In this document: one piece after another, positions 1 through 11,513 of the stretch
Position numbering within the stretch: position 1 is the stretch's first letter
Layout: every line of letters starts with the position of its first letter
NCBI GenBank assembly: GCA_043228905.1
Contig: JBHGNT010000001.1
Span: forward strand, 33,170,001-33,234,000
Origin: Azolla caroliniana
Lineage: Eukaryota; Polypodiophyta
Reading direction: 5' to 3'
Length of the DNA stretch: 64,000 nucleotides
Notes under the pieces: generated by a model
Told to the model about the DNA's origin: nothing
Seen by the model: only the letters and a program-made list of their open reading frames with translations
Database searches by the model: none
Made by a program: the position numbers and the translations under genes

Positions 1-1569
1 AAATCCAGGCCTCATATGCCTCAAGTGGAAAAAGAGTATTTGAAGCCTGCTTATACTGCGAGCGTTGGAGATGACTTAGATGATGGACTTTTTGATGGTA
101 AAAGCTACAAATTTTGACAGCTAAAATTTTGAACTGAATTGTTGTCATAATATGGAGATAGAATGATGAGTTGTTTGCTTTCTTGCAATGAAATAAATGC
201 AGATTTCTTGGAGCTTACATTACAATTTGGCATGGTGACAATGTTTGCTAGTGCATTTCCTTTGGTCTTTGTATTCGGCCTAATAGTAAGAAAGCCAACC
301 CGTTTTAGTTAATTTTCATAGAGCTCAAATGGTACAGTCCTGGGGGTATCTAGAAACGTGTGGCCTAATGTGAAAAGGCCCATAATAACAGGGCCTCATT
401 GACTAAGAGTGTGTTCACCTGTTGGAGATCCCATATTGTCTTATTATGAGCTTTTCACATTTGGCTGAAAAACAGGCACCTCGTCCATATGCGTTTGTAT
501 CTCCTCTTGTAAGGCATGTGAAACTTGATTTTGATCCAAATTGATTTTTCTATCCTTTTAGAACAACTTGATGGAGATAAGATCAGATGCACTGAAGCTC
601 CTTGTGATGCTACGACGGCCTGAACCTCGTGCAGCTGCTTCTATTGGAGCATGGCTTAATATCTTCCAGGTAAATTCATGTGCCCTATTGTATTGAATAC
701 AGTTCACAAGAAAGATGGCAATTAACAACCATTTCAGAAATGGGTTGATGTCAGGGGCTTGGATTCATTTCAAATGATAACGAGGGCTTATTTTATTATT
801 GAATATTTGTAGATTTCCTTAAATTTAGCACAATGCATTTTGAGCTCCTTGTGAGCTTGTAGGGAAATGCATTCGAGTTGTCTTTGGCTTGTAGGTGAGT
901 GCATTTGAGTTGCCTTTGGCTTGTAGGCTAATGCATTTTGAGTGGGCTTTGAGTTTAACGGTCAGTGCAATTTTAGGGGAATGCAAATTGAGTTTCCTTG
1001 GATTGTATGGTCATTCCGTTTGAGCTCTTGTGCGTTTGTCAATGCCTTCTATTTGGCTACAGGTCTAGGTTAATTTAATCCGACCTGCCTTGAGCCTAGA
1101 TTGATGCATTTTTTTACTTTTTAACTTAAATATAATCATGCATGTATGAGTGTCAACTTTGAATTCTATTTCCATCTTATTTGAATGTTATTAAGTTTGG
1201 TTGTTTATGCCACAGTTTCTAGGAGTGATGGCTATATGTACAAACTGTGCCCTGTTGGTATGCCTCTATGATCAACAAGGAACTTGGACGTTAGAACCAG
1301 GATTGGCGGCCATTCTACTAATGGAGCATTTACTGTTGCTAGTGAAGTTTGGGTTTTCATGTTTTGTACCCGAGGTTGTCTTGCATATCAATAATATTGA
1401 ATTATCTAGTTTCAATTGCATGCTTAGAGGGGAATGCCAAATAAGTGTGCTTTTGTTTTGTTTCCAGGAGCCAGCTTGGGTCAGGGCAAAGAGAACGAGT
1501 AGGAAAGTTGTACGAGACAAATATTCACGAGGCCTACTCCAAAATCTTAACGTTGCTAGTCCTAAGTAA
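1..1569 (+). CDS. Anoctamin (TMEM16)-like membrane protein, 3' part
   Basis: This is the C-terminal part of a plant anoctamin-like protein; the 5' exons lie outside the window. Five exons read through in one frame: 1-97, 203-285, 562-669, 1216-1374 and 1468-1569, all with GT/AG borders and matching phases, giving 182 residues and a TAA stop. Family-typical stretches are [52 protein letters not shown] and [12 protein letters not shown], in the order I recall for the single-copy Arabidopsis protein At1g73020. Several hydrophobic segments fit the last membrane helices. TMEM16 proteins are Ca2+-activated ion channels or lipid scramblases in animals and fungi; the plant protein is little characterised, so activity is inference. 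The tail ends in a basic segment, [15 protein letters not shown]. Family assignment is confident from the collinear match. Confidence 0.9.
830..1035. repeat. Degenerate 30-38 bp minisatellite in anoctamin intron
   Basis: Four or five imperfect units built around tgcattTgagttgcctttggcttgtagg follow each other inside the third intron of the anoctamin gene (670-1215). The first two units are nearly identical and later ones diverge. It is non-coding and probably a local slippage product. Confidence 0.6.
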
Positions 1570-3140
1570 ATTTAAATTTCGATGCTTTTAGCCTCTCCTT
1601 AAATAGAGTAGTGTGTTGGGCTTTATGGTTTGTGGATGTGTCCAATATTTTGTATAGTCATGTGTTGTGGATATGGATCTTTATTGTGTGTTGATGTGTC
1701 CAATATTTTGTATAGTCGTTGTGGATATGTTTGATATCTTGGCTCTAAACGTTGTAACGTTTTGAACTGCATGAATATGAAATATCATTACATTGCTGCT
1801 TCATGGCTGTATAATGTGTATAGTTAGCTTAGGCCTTATAACATGAATGTTTCTTGTGTACACGAAGTGTGGGGACAAAGTTGTAATTAATGTTAAAAAG
1901 TTCCATATCTAGTGGAGGGGATGCTTTATGTCTATGATCATATCAACATTGCTTAGTTATTTGTAGGTTACATATAAACAGTTCTTAGTTTTTTGGGCAA
2001 CTAATATATCATGTGTATTGTATGTGTACATGTCTTGACAAGAAGACATCAAGAAAGTCAAGTTGACAATCATTCATTTTGAATTTTGATCGGGCTATTA
2101 AAAGCTTCTAATGTCAAATCAATATCAATCATTCATTTTAAATTTTAATTGTGCATTAGTTTTTGTTTATTACAATGGTGTCCATATACTTAATACAATA
2201 ATCTCATACAAACGCTTATTACTCAAAGCCATCATACAAACTAAACACTTCAAAGGGATTATGTAATTGTTTTACAAATCTTTGATAGTCTTGGATGGTT
2301 ATAACAATAGTCACAAAGACGAGGGGTGTGTTGGAGCTAGATGAGAATTTGCCAGCATTTATTGGATGTTCTTATTAATGACATTTGTGACCCGTGTATT
2401 TTTATTAAAAGAGGTCCCCCGTTGCTCTGTGCTCTAGATAGTGTAGTAATGAAACCTACAAACCCCAAGGGTTGGTTGTGAATGCTAAGCTTTTTGAACT
2501 AAGAAATGTCATAGGTGAAATTTGATCCCATGGACACATGGGCAATTTTTTAAGGAAACTTGGTCATGATAGACGTCCCATTTGAATGTTTTTAAGGAAT
2601 TAAATTCGTACTTATGAATTGTCTCCATAACAATACCTTTGGAATCAATTGAGCTACTTTCAAAACTAAAATTTTTGCTAATTTGACTATTGATTATAAT
2701 AGTTGTAATTCTAATATCATGCTTTGAAGACTCATAAATTCAATCTTGTCTTTAAAAATTGTTAACCTACTTCATAAGTGTTTGAAAATCATGGAGATAG
2801 TTATGTTTCCAAATTTCGTAAAAGGTTTTCATTGAGGTAGTTATGCAATGAAATGATGTCAATTTTATTAGGATAGGAGCAAATTGTCAATGTGTTTTGT
2901 CTAAAACAAGATCTTTTAGTGAATATTTTGTGTCCTATGGTGCTAATATCTCTCAATCTCTTTCCAAAGGCCTATCCTTTGATTGACCTTGAGCCTCGGG
3001 TTTGAACGCATTCACCGGCTACCTCCTTCTCTTTCTCTCCGGTTCCAAGTCTAAGTATAAGTTCTATGTTCATTGCTTCGTTTCACATTTTACGGAATTT
3101 GGACTCAAATCCATGGAATCTCTCTTTCTCTCTCCTAATT
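1570..3140. other. Intergenic, 3' flank of anoctamin gene
   Basis: AT-rich sequence without a convincing reading frame. The first 200 bases probably hold the anoctamin 3' UTR. A short direct repeat (ttgatgtgtccaatattttg type) occurs around 1634-1710. Nothing else recognisable. Confidence 0.5.
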
Positions 3141-3149
3141 AGTTCACCC

Positions 3150-3295
3150 TAGTGGTGAGTGGTTAGACTACTAAAACATTCTCACATCCCTATTACTCCA
3201 TACATATCCTCTTAATTTACTAGATGTCACTATGGAATGTAGGGGTTGAACCCATGACCTTATGGTCTCCAACCAACTGAGGTACATCTCTCTCT
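3150..3295 (-). mobile_element. Probable tRNA-derived SINE fragment
   Basis: On the minus strand, 3292 downward, the sequence begins with a tRNA-like head: TACCTCAGTTGGTTGGAG resembles RNA polymerase III box A, and about 30 bases later GGTTCAACCCC resembles box B. The following unrelated tail is as expected of a tRNA-derived SINE. A related tail stretch (cctacattcca, then gacatctagtaa) recurs on the plus strand near 63160-63190, which supports dispersal. The ends and any target duplication were not identified. It could also be a decayed tRNA pseudogene. Confidence 0.45.
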
Positions 3296-4342
3296 CTTTA
3301 TAGGAAGCCCATTACACTTTCAATCAATTATAATTCTTCCTTAAACCCTAAGCCCTGAGCCCTGAACAAACACACCAAGTAAACGTTCAACCCTGATCTG
3401 AGTTTTTTCTACACCTTTGGTAAGAGACCCTTTCTCCTCCGACATCACGTTTTCTTTGCTCTGCGTATTGGGGGTTCGAAATAGGCCATTGTCTTCTTGT
3501 CCTTAATGTCTATAGTTGTGGTTTTTTTTTTTTTTTTTGCTGAATGCTTGGAGAGATTATATCGCTAACAACGGTTGCATCTTGCAGACACTGGGGTTTT
3601 CCAAAAACTATTGATTTCCTTCATTCTCAAGGTCCCAGTGAGATCAGATCGGAGCTATTGAGGGTATGACTCAGGACTACATATATTTGTCATCTATTTG
3701 AAATTCACTGTAATATACAAAATTGTTGATTTTTAGGGCTAACTGGTAATAGGAAGTCTCACCGCTATATGCATGAAATAATGCGTCTTTCCAAGAAGCA
3801 AATCTATTTGAGGAAAGCCCTTGTTATATGTACATCTTTAAATTCTAATTGAAATTTTCTATATTTTTGAAATGTCATTAGCTTGGAAATGTCAGCTAAC
3901 AAAGAAGTATTATTATATGTGCATCTGTAAATATTTTTGAGGAATGTTTATATTCAGACAAGGGATCCTCCATATCAAATTATATATTTGTGACCACTAC
4001 TGTAAGCATAAAATGCCATCACAGATTCGAGAAAATGCCCCCCCTCTCCAATGAAGATTTGGAGACCCATGCAAATTTGTTATTTGCACATACGGAAAAC
4101 ATCTTAAGTAGGAGTCAATATTCAGGCTAACTATAAAATTAAGTTACATGCTAATGTGCATAATACCTGTAGTCTTGTTATTGAGGTTATATGTGTGTCT
4201 GCACATTCAAAGTTAAATTAATTGGAAAATTCAACTGCCATCATCATCATTTAACTTGTTAATGTCATACTGGCTGGTTCATGATACTTAGAAATTTCAA
4301 ATGTTTCAACTTTAAACATTCCACAGGAACATCAATGCGTTA

Positions 4343-5247
4343 ATGATGATCACAGCAGGCATACGTAGACTAATTACTGCTCCATTAAGAATCAATCCTG
4401 CGGCTCGAATCTTTGTGAGGAATGTTTATGATGAGAAGGTTGGTATACTAATTTGATTATCCTTTAAAAAATGTGAGTATATCGATGCGATTAGATGAAA
4501 TCTGTGAACAATATCATATATGTATATGGGAATATCAAAGCAATTTATCAAAATGTGGAAACATTAAAGTGATATATCAAAATGTGGTGATATTATTGTG
4601 ATTCCATCAAATGTAGGAATGTTTATCCTAAATTTGTGTCTCTTGATGATGATGATGAGGGAAAAATGCTTGGGATCAGAATATTAAAGCAGTATATCAA
4701 GATATGGTGATATTAAATTAGATATATCAAATGTGGCCATATCTTCAACTGTTGCATCACCCTTTTGTAGAGTTATCGGCCTCCGAAGGTCTTCAAGGAT
4801 GATGATCTATTTCTCGATGACTTACCTCCAAAGTCAGATGAGCCAAAGTGGAAATTCAACAAAGAAGACAAACCAGGGTCAAAAAAATTGAAGAAAGGTG
4901 ACAAAAGACCTGTCCGATCATTCAAGCATCGAACTGAGGCATATATGCTTCCTTTCACACTAGATGTATTCATTTCATCCAAGTATATACATGCAAGCAT
5001 CATGCATAGAATGAGTAACAAAGTGGTAGCAGTGGCTAGTACAAATTCAAAAGATTTGAGGTCAGTCCTCAAGTCTCGATGTGATATAAATGCATGTCGG
5101 ACAGTTGGACAAGTGTTGGCTGAACGTGCCATGGAGGCTGATGTGTTTACAGCTCTTTATTACACTCGGAAGAATGAGAAATTGGAAGGTAAGCTTTTAG
5201 CTGTTGTGGATTCGGTAAAGGAGCATGGAATCAACTTACTTATGTAA
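4343..5247 (+). CDS. uL18-family ribosomal protein, probably mitochondrial
   Basis: Two exons, 4343-4438 and 4771-5247, encode 190 residues. The N-terminus (MMITAGIRRLITAPLRI) is basic and lacks acidic residues, typical of a mitochondrial presequence. It is followed by an acidic/basic linker (residues 33-75), then the uL18 fold from about residue 85: FTLDVFISSKYIHASIMHR, VVAVASTNSKDLR, ACRTVGQVLAERAMEADV, and the family-typical end LEGKLLAVVDSVKEHGINLLM. uL18 proteins bind 5S rRNA in the large ribosomal subunit. Plants have several nuclear uL18-like proteins for organelle ribosomes, and the long linker plus presequence favours the mitochondrial group, although this is inference. The start is the first of two adjacent ATGs; either may be used. 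A 5' UTR intron probably lies upstream, between about 3420 and 4326. Confidence 0.85.
4480..4745. repeat. AT-rich minisatellite in uL18m intron
   Basis: The single coding intron (4439-4770) holds repeated units of the form gtgatatatcaaaatgtgg with variable spacing, at least six copies. It is non-coding and only marks slippage in the intron. Confidence 0.5.
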
Positions 5248-8220
5248 ATGTTAATTTTACCTTTGCACATAAAAATATAGATTTTGGCCTCAACTTACGT
5301 GTTTAAATGCAATTAACCATGTGGCGATTATAATACTTGCTGAAGCAAGTCGTGAAGTATATTTATCATATGAGGATTTGGTGATAATTCTTGGTAGTGT
5401 TTTTGAAGTTTGAGCTCATACTATAGATGTCTGTTTTGTAGCTAAAACTCCTCTCTTTGTTAGGAGAGTAAGGTTGTGTATGGTAAAAAAGGCTTTTTTA
5501 TGTTTGATGCTTTTCATAATATAAGCAATGGAGGAAATAGACTGCAAAGAAAGCATAATAACCTGTTCTGAGGAGGAACAAAACAGTGATGAGGTAGTGC
5601 ACACTTTTATCATTCTCTGTTTTTTAAGTGTCTTTAATCTTTCTCTCATGCTCCGATAAAATCTACTCTTTTGTCACATTCCATAAGTTTGACTATAGAA
5701 GCTTGTTTGTAGAAGTCAAAACTGAAGCAATACTAAGAGATTGGGATTCAATACTAGGCATACATAAATAGAAATCCCTTAATTTTCCATACGGGCTTCT
5801 TAGTAACAAATCTCCATTGTATGTTCAACCTTTCATCCAACTTATATATAAAAATCATATCACAATGAGATCATCCAAGGAGTGAAAGTTTGTGCATGGT
5901 TTCCATGTTGTGACCCATTGAACAAAAGTGAAAACCTTCTAGATGTTTTTCACGTTCAATGCAAATGCAAGATCTACTTAAAAAGTTTACATACAACCAA
6001 CGTAAGGATGATGGAGGCCATTCCTTTCAAAAACCTTTCATTGCAAATATTGAGGGGAAACCTTTCAAAAGCCCGTCATTGCAGGGGTTTTATGTCCCAA
6101 ATTTGCCAAGCATTTGTTATCATAAATATCATTGAAGTTCCCAAATTTGTTTGAAAGATCAGTAATTATTAGTTACACTATTTATGTTTCAGTACATCCA
6201 AACCTATCCAATTACCCTACAGTGCACGAGGACAAAGAAGTAAATGGAGTTTACCAAATATCTTATCACATACTTGTATCTTACGCTTTTACAATAGATA
6301 GTTACATACTATATATATGAATAACTTCTATTGTTCATAAGTGTCATCTTTGGGATAGACCCACCTAACATCAATAACTCAACCTCCTCTACAAATAGGA
6401 GCTTTCTAGCAAATTTTTCTTGTGATAATCAATTGGATACCAAAATATAGTTGGTGATAACTTTCTTTCTTGAAGGTGAAAAGTAAATGTTCATCGCTAG
6501 ATTTGTACTCTTCAAAATGTATCTATATAAATCATCCAAGAGAGAGAGACCCTTAAATGCAATTGAATTGTTGCATTCTTGGTGGTTTCACGTCCACCGC
6601 ATTTTCATCCTAGGTTGGTAATGCCTTGATTGAATTGTGATTAATTTATAAGTATGATTAATCATAGGTTAGAGGGGTTAATTATTCATCTACAATGAAA
6701 GAAAAGAGGCATTGTTATGTTAGGGGAGCTAAAGTCTTCGAATACTTAATGCTAAATCTTTGATGGCAACAAATGGAAACTATAGCATGTTGGCCAACAT
6801 GATGTTGATAGAGCACCATGGGGTGGTGCTCATGATGCCCATCCAAGAACATTCAATTCAAGAATTTCCATTGAAGAACATTCAAGAATTCAATTCTTTC
6901 CTTGGAAAAACTAATTGTGAATACACAAATAGGGAGGACTAACAAGTGTTGGAAGATCTAGTAGCATTGTTGCAAGTAGTTCATCTAGGGAGGACGAACT
7001 ACAATTGGAAGGAAAATGTTTCATTATTGAAGCAAGTATGATATGTGGCAATGGGAAATTATATCCATGGGTAGTTCATGATTTGATAAAGCTCTTTTTA
7101 GACTTTTCACATTGTTCTCCTCAAATATGTACTCTCTTACTGGTGTTCTTGGCAATATTCAAAGCTTCCTTATTTGTCTCTCGAATTTAATCCCTCTTGA
7201 TGCTATGTAATTCTTCTTTACCTCCATTCCCAAAACTAAAAGATTCATCTTCATATGATGATGTGTAGGCATATCTTGGTTGTAGAAACTCGACACATAA
7301 TCAATGTTTTATTTATTTATACTTGGGAATGGTCATCCCATAGTGCATTTCCATGTTGACTACTTTTGAAATACTCTATTAGTTTCTTCTCATACCTGGT
7401 GTTGGTGACAAATTATTTCTAAAATGTGGTCTTATCCTTTGACACAAGTTTCACCTGGCCACATATAACATGCCATACTTTAGCTCCCCTAACATTGGTT
7501 GCTTTGCCCTCATACGTCTCTCTCACATGGATAGCAAAATCATAGTTAGCAAAATTATTAGAAAACTATGAGGAAGACACGAACGTGTGTTTGCAGACTA
7601 CCTCTTTACCTTGAAGTTGTTTGTGATTTATTTTTGAATTGTTTTAGTGTGTTTTTTCAAGTATTTACATCAACCACCGATTTTCTTTTCTCATGGATGT
7701 GTCACCGCAAATACATGGTCAAAGCCACAACCTTTACCATAACAAAGTCATGTTTACATACTTTGAATTACAACATTTGCGTACCATGCGTAGCCTTGTG
7801 AAGCAAATATTTGCGGGGATATCTAAATGTCATATCTGATGTATACAAGCAATGCATTCATGGTCTCATTTACCTCATCGTTTTCTGTTTGAACTTTATT
7901 TGTGGAGTTGCAAACCAATGCATATTCGTTTGCCTACCTATTCTCCTCGTGCACAATATACTCAACATGGCAATGTCAATATTGAATGTGGTTCTATTGC
8001 TTGCTTCTCTCTCTTACATGGCTCCGGTGATTGATTGCCTCCTCCGGTACTCATGGTTGTTGGTGGATAACATTGTTGTGGGCTCGATCAAACAGGGAAC
8101 ATTCTTGAAGGCCATGCTTGTCTCTCGAATTTAATTTGGTGGTGCCAAGCACCCTCGGGTTGTTGGTGATCACTCATTCACGTGGGCTCCATTGATCCAT
8201 CAAAGCGATCTACCCATCCA
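5248..8220. other. Gene-poor region with decayed repeats
   Basis: About 3 kb with only short, unrelated reading frames and no family I recognise. It contains a perfect 19 bp inverted repeat (6717-6735 and 7477-7495, listed separately) and a short direct repeat tgtctctcgaatttaat near 7171 and 8118. The pattern fits old transposable-element debris, but no transposase or retroelement domain can be read. Confidence 0.4.
6717..7495. mobile_element. Possible element bounded by a 19 bp inverted repeat
   Basis: The 19-mer atgttaggggagctaaagt at 6717-6735 is present as its exact reverse complement at 7477-7495. The 779 bp between the outer ends contains no coding capacity. A perfect inverted match of this length so close is unlikely by chance, so it may be the terminal inverted repeat of a non-autonomous DNA transposon. 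No target-site duplication is obvious on the flanks, so the call remains tentative. Confidence 0.4.
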
Positions 8221-8228
8221 CTATACCA

Positions 8229-8472
8229 TACATACATACATACATTGATATATACCTACACACACATACATACATGTAGTATATATGTATACGTACATGT
8301 ACGTATATATGATATACATATACGTACACACATACACACATACACACATACATACTTACATTGATATATACCTACACACACATACATACATATAGTATAT
8401 ATGTATGTATACGTACATGTACGTATATATGATATACATATACGTACACACATACATACATACAGATTCATT
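8229..8472. repeat. Duplicated CATA/TACG microsatellite, period ~116 bp
   Basis: Two copies of a complex microsatellite block lie head to tail, starting with cattgatatatacctacac at 8243 and again at 8359. Each contains tetranucleotide CATA runs and a self-complementary core (tacgtacatgtacgta). The second copy differs by a 4 bp insertion and a few substitutions. No protein is encoded; the two opposite reading frames here are repeats of Tyr/Thr/His/Val codons. Confidence 0.8.
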
Positions 8473-8552
8473 CAATGCTGTATTTCGAGTGTTCAACTCT
8501 GTACCTCTCTCTCTTCGCCTCTATCTATTTGTATGGTACTGTATATGTATAT

Positions 8553-8557
<5 letters not shown>

Positions 8558-8593
<36 letters not shown>
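8558..8593. repeat. (CT)n microsatellite in 5' UTR of LEA_2 gene
   Basis: About 18 uninterrupted CT units lie 110 bases upstream of the LEA_2 start codon. CT-rich tracts near plant transcription start sites are common; a regulatory role is possible but not shown. Confidence 0.85.
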
Positions 8594-8596
<3 letters not shown>

Positions 8597-8703
8597 CGGA
8601 AGGCCTCTCTGAGCTCTCTAATCACTCTGTTTCTGTGTTTCCATAGCTGTGATCCTGCTATCCCAGCTCCTCCCTAACCCTAATACTCTTCTCATTCTCT
8701 CCC

Positions 8704-9336
8704 ATGATGGACACGAAACCATTTGGTAGCTGCAAACCTCCCCCCCAGAAGCCCCCCCTCTCCTGCTCGACCCTAACCCTAACATTAAGCCTCGTCGCCA
8801 TAGCCACCGTCACCATTCTCGCAGCTCTCTACTTCTCTGTCTTCAAGCCCACCCATCCGTCCATCCAAATCTCGTCCATCCATGTCCTCTCCCTCTCCCC
8901 TGCAGGTTTCCCCTCCGCCATAACCTCCGTAAACCTGACCCTAATCGCGACCCTCTCCTTACATAACCCGAACCGAGCAGGTTTCCGAGTCCAGCACGGG
9001 AGCGTGGCGTCATTGTACTACTACGACGAGCGGGTAGGGTCCAGTTGGATGGCGGAGAGGACAGTGGAGGGGAGGTCTACCATGGCGATGGATCTTGAGC
9101 TGACGGTGGATGGTCCAACGCCACTGCAGGGATTGAGGCTGTATAGAGATGTGGCACAAGGGGTGCTACAGAATGCGGTGTCTGTGTGGGTGAGGGGGGA
9201 GGTGGGGTCGCCACTCCGGATTTTCTCGCTGCAGTCGTGTGTGCTGGCTCTGTGTAGCGTCAACGTATCGCTGAACTCGCGAGGGATCGAAGCGTACTCA
9301 TGCCAGGGGAGCTTCCCTGTGCAGGAGGAGGGCTAG
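8704..9336 (+). CDS. LEA_2 / NDR1-HIN1-like (NHL) membrane protein
   Basis: Intronless 210-residue protein. The first 20 residues are Pro/Lys-rich and cytosolic (KPPPQKPPLSC). A single hydrophobic helix follows at about residues 22-47 (LSLVAIATVTILAALYFSVF), then the LEA_2 beta-sandwich. The sandwich contains the usual HNPN motif (LIATLSLHNPNRAGF), SLYYYDERVG, a central LELTVDGP strand and a C-terminal Cys-containing strand pair (LQSCVLALCSVNVSL). This is the layout of plant NHL proteins, which sit in the plasma membrane or endomembranes and are linked to pathogen response or water stress; the specific role here is unknown. Two ATGs (8704 and 8707) are adjacent. The coding region is far more GC-rich than its surroundings, which supports a real gene. 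Single-exon structure is normal for the family. Confidence 0.85.
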   Translation: MMDTKPFGSCKPPPQKPPLSCSTLTLTLSLVAIATVTILAALYFSVFKPTHPSIQISSIHVLSLSPAGFPSAITSVNLTLIATLSLHNPNRAGFRVQHGSVASLYYYDERVGSSWMAERTVEGRSTMAMDLELTVDGPTPLQGLRLYRDVAQGVLQNAVSVWVRGEVGSPLRIFSLQSCVLALCSVNVSLNSRGIEAYSCQGSFPVQEEG

Positions 9337-9502
9337 AGAGTGGATGGCTAGAGAGTGGATGTGGGGTCTCATTGAAAGATTTGCCCCTCCATCCTATCTA
9401 AGATCGGTGCCAGGATTCTATTCAAAGAGGGAACTCAAGCTCTTTCCTGTTCCTCGCATTATCTAACCACATTTTGGATTGGACCTCTGTCTTCCCGAAT
9501 CA

Positions 9503-9507
<5 letters not shown>

Positions 9508-9538
<31 letters not shown>

Positions 9539-9620
9539 TGCCTTAATTTTGGGGCCATTTTAGCCATTGTTAGAGAAAGATTTAGATGCATTCAGTACCA
9601 GCAAAGAACGCCAGGAATCA

Positions 9621-9681
<61 letters not shown>

Positions 9682-9745
9682 TTTTGCCTTATTCTGGGGG
9701 CCATTTAAGCCTTTATTTTGTTAGAGAAAGGTTCGGATATCTTCA
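9508..9745. repeat. Tandem duplication of (CT)n plus flank downstream of LEA_2 gene
   Basis: A CT tract at 9508-9535 followed by ttgccttaattttggggcc and gttagagaaag is repeated as a longer CT tract (9624-9677) followed by ttgccttattctgggggcc and gttagagaaag. The unit is about 145 bp. This may be part of the LEA_2 3' UTR. Confidence 0.75.
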
Positions 9746-10417
9746 CGACCACCAAATTGAATGCCAATTGCTTCATTTTTGAAAAGCTATTGGAATTGCG
9801 TGTCTGGATGTGTTGCTTTGTACAACCTAGAAAGCATAATCTATCATGACAAAACCAATGAACTGGTGTACTACTTCATTGGACAATAGAGAAAGTTGTA
9901 CATTCTCTTTACCAAGGATGTAAAAAAAATCAACTCGATTTCTAATAAGTGCCCTTCAGTTAATGGGGTAAGCCGAAGAGAAGGGTTTATTGCCTCTTTA
10001 ACATTGTAAGCTGGTTATCAGTGAGAATATCTGCTCCTATATATTTTGCTCAAGTCCTTCATGGTTTTTTACATCTTGTGGGAGGTTTTATATTCTCCTC
10101 TAAATGTGGCTTTACTAATTCACTTTATGGAACCCAACAAGTAAGGAGAAAACAATAGTGTAAAGGCAATCCAATCCTAATATAAAAAAATGGGAATCTT
10201 AGAAAGTACCAAATGCGATGGACACCACAAGCTTGTGTGTGTATTGCTAAAGTAAAAATGATTGAATCTTACAAAAGCATCATGGGTTGTCTATGGCACA
10301 TGGGCTTTCACGGATTTGTACATAGTCTGAAAGATGGAATCCATGGACTTGAAAGCAACATATGCTTTTGATACGCTTATTCAACTATTACCAAAATTCA
10401 AATCTCTCTCTCTCTCG

Positions 10418-10483
<66 letters not shown>

Positions 10484-11513
10484 ATTGATAGTGCACATGC
10501 TTCTTGAGTGGCAGACAGTATCATCGTGATATTGTAGATATCTTCCATGCTAAGATGTGGTGGGTTGCTTCATCATAATGAAAGGCACACATCTCTTTGC
10601 TATGTGACATATTCTTGTCTCGTGTTTGTTTCATGTTGGATAGCGAATCTTGTAGTGGTCTGTGACCTTGTAACTACTAGTATGTCCCATATTGTATCAT
10701 AGGAAAAAAATGTATAACTATTTGTGTATCCTGATGTATTATATATAATACAATACATTTTAGATAGAAAATAGAACAGACACCTTAATCACAGTAGGTG
10801 AATTGCTCCAAAAGTGGACAAATCTAAAGGCAGTTAATTTATTTGCTATCATAAAAAATTATGAGATAGATCATTGAAGTCAAACTCGGCCTTATTTTCT
10901 ACAACATTACAGTGACTAAATTTATTTTGAAAACGTTAATGCATTAATTGGATTTTAATTCCCCACAATCATGGTGTTCAAGAATCAATGCATTGAAAAC
11001 CTTGCAATAACAAGCAGCAATTCCTCGTTGTGCATGAAACGAATGAAATTTCGAGTGAAAAAGATACAAACAGACTTTCAATTCATATTTGACAGATTTG
11101 GGCAACTCTTTCCAATCCAGCAAGGTAATATCTTCTGTTCAAAGAAATATTTGTTGGTCCATAAGCACATCAACCTTATCCTCAGTATTTTTAGGATTGG
11201 AAAATAATGATCTTCATATTTTTCGTTCCTAAACAAAATCAAGCCATTTTGTAGTTTGCATGATAATATAGAGATGGATCTCTCATATGAACCATAGATT
11301 CTAACCAGTTTATCCTTTATACTTTCCATTGTGCGCTTTTAAAAATCTTACCCTTGTAGTAGCAAAGAAATGAAAACGTTTCCATATACAAACTTCCCTT
11401 GCAAACACCATTATGTCTCCTCAATATACTCATGCAACTCATTGTTCACACCTCAATACATCTTGCCAAGCACTTTCCATCATTCGTACATCAAGAATAC
11501 TAACTTGTTGTTG
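9746..11513. other. Intergenic region between LEA_2 and PPR genes
   Basis: AT-rich, without a supported gene. It holds the CT-TA-GA compound microsatellite at 10402-10482. The 3' UTR of the minus-strand PPR gene probably begins near 11513. Nothing else recognisable. Confidence 0.5.
10402..10482. repeat. Palindromic compound microsatellite (CT)n-(TA)n-(GA)n
   Basis: A CT run is followed by about 16 TA units and then by about 16 GA units. Because CT and GA are complementary and TA is self-complementary, the whole block can fold into one long, nearly perfect hairpin or cruciform. Confidence 0.85.

Noticed and set aside
3225-3295. Functional tRNA gene on the minus strand
   Set aside because: Boxes A and B are present, but no convincing acceptor stem or anticodon arm can be paired; a SINE head or tRNA pseudogene fits better.
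8256-8677. Tyr/Cys/Ile-rich frames on both strands
   Set aside because: They are translations of CATA/TACG and CT microsatellites.
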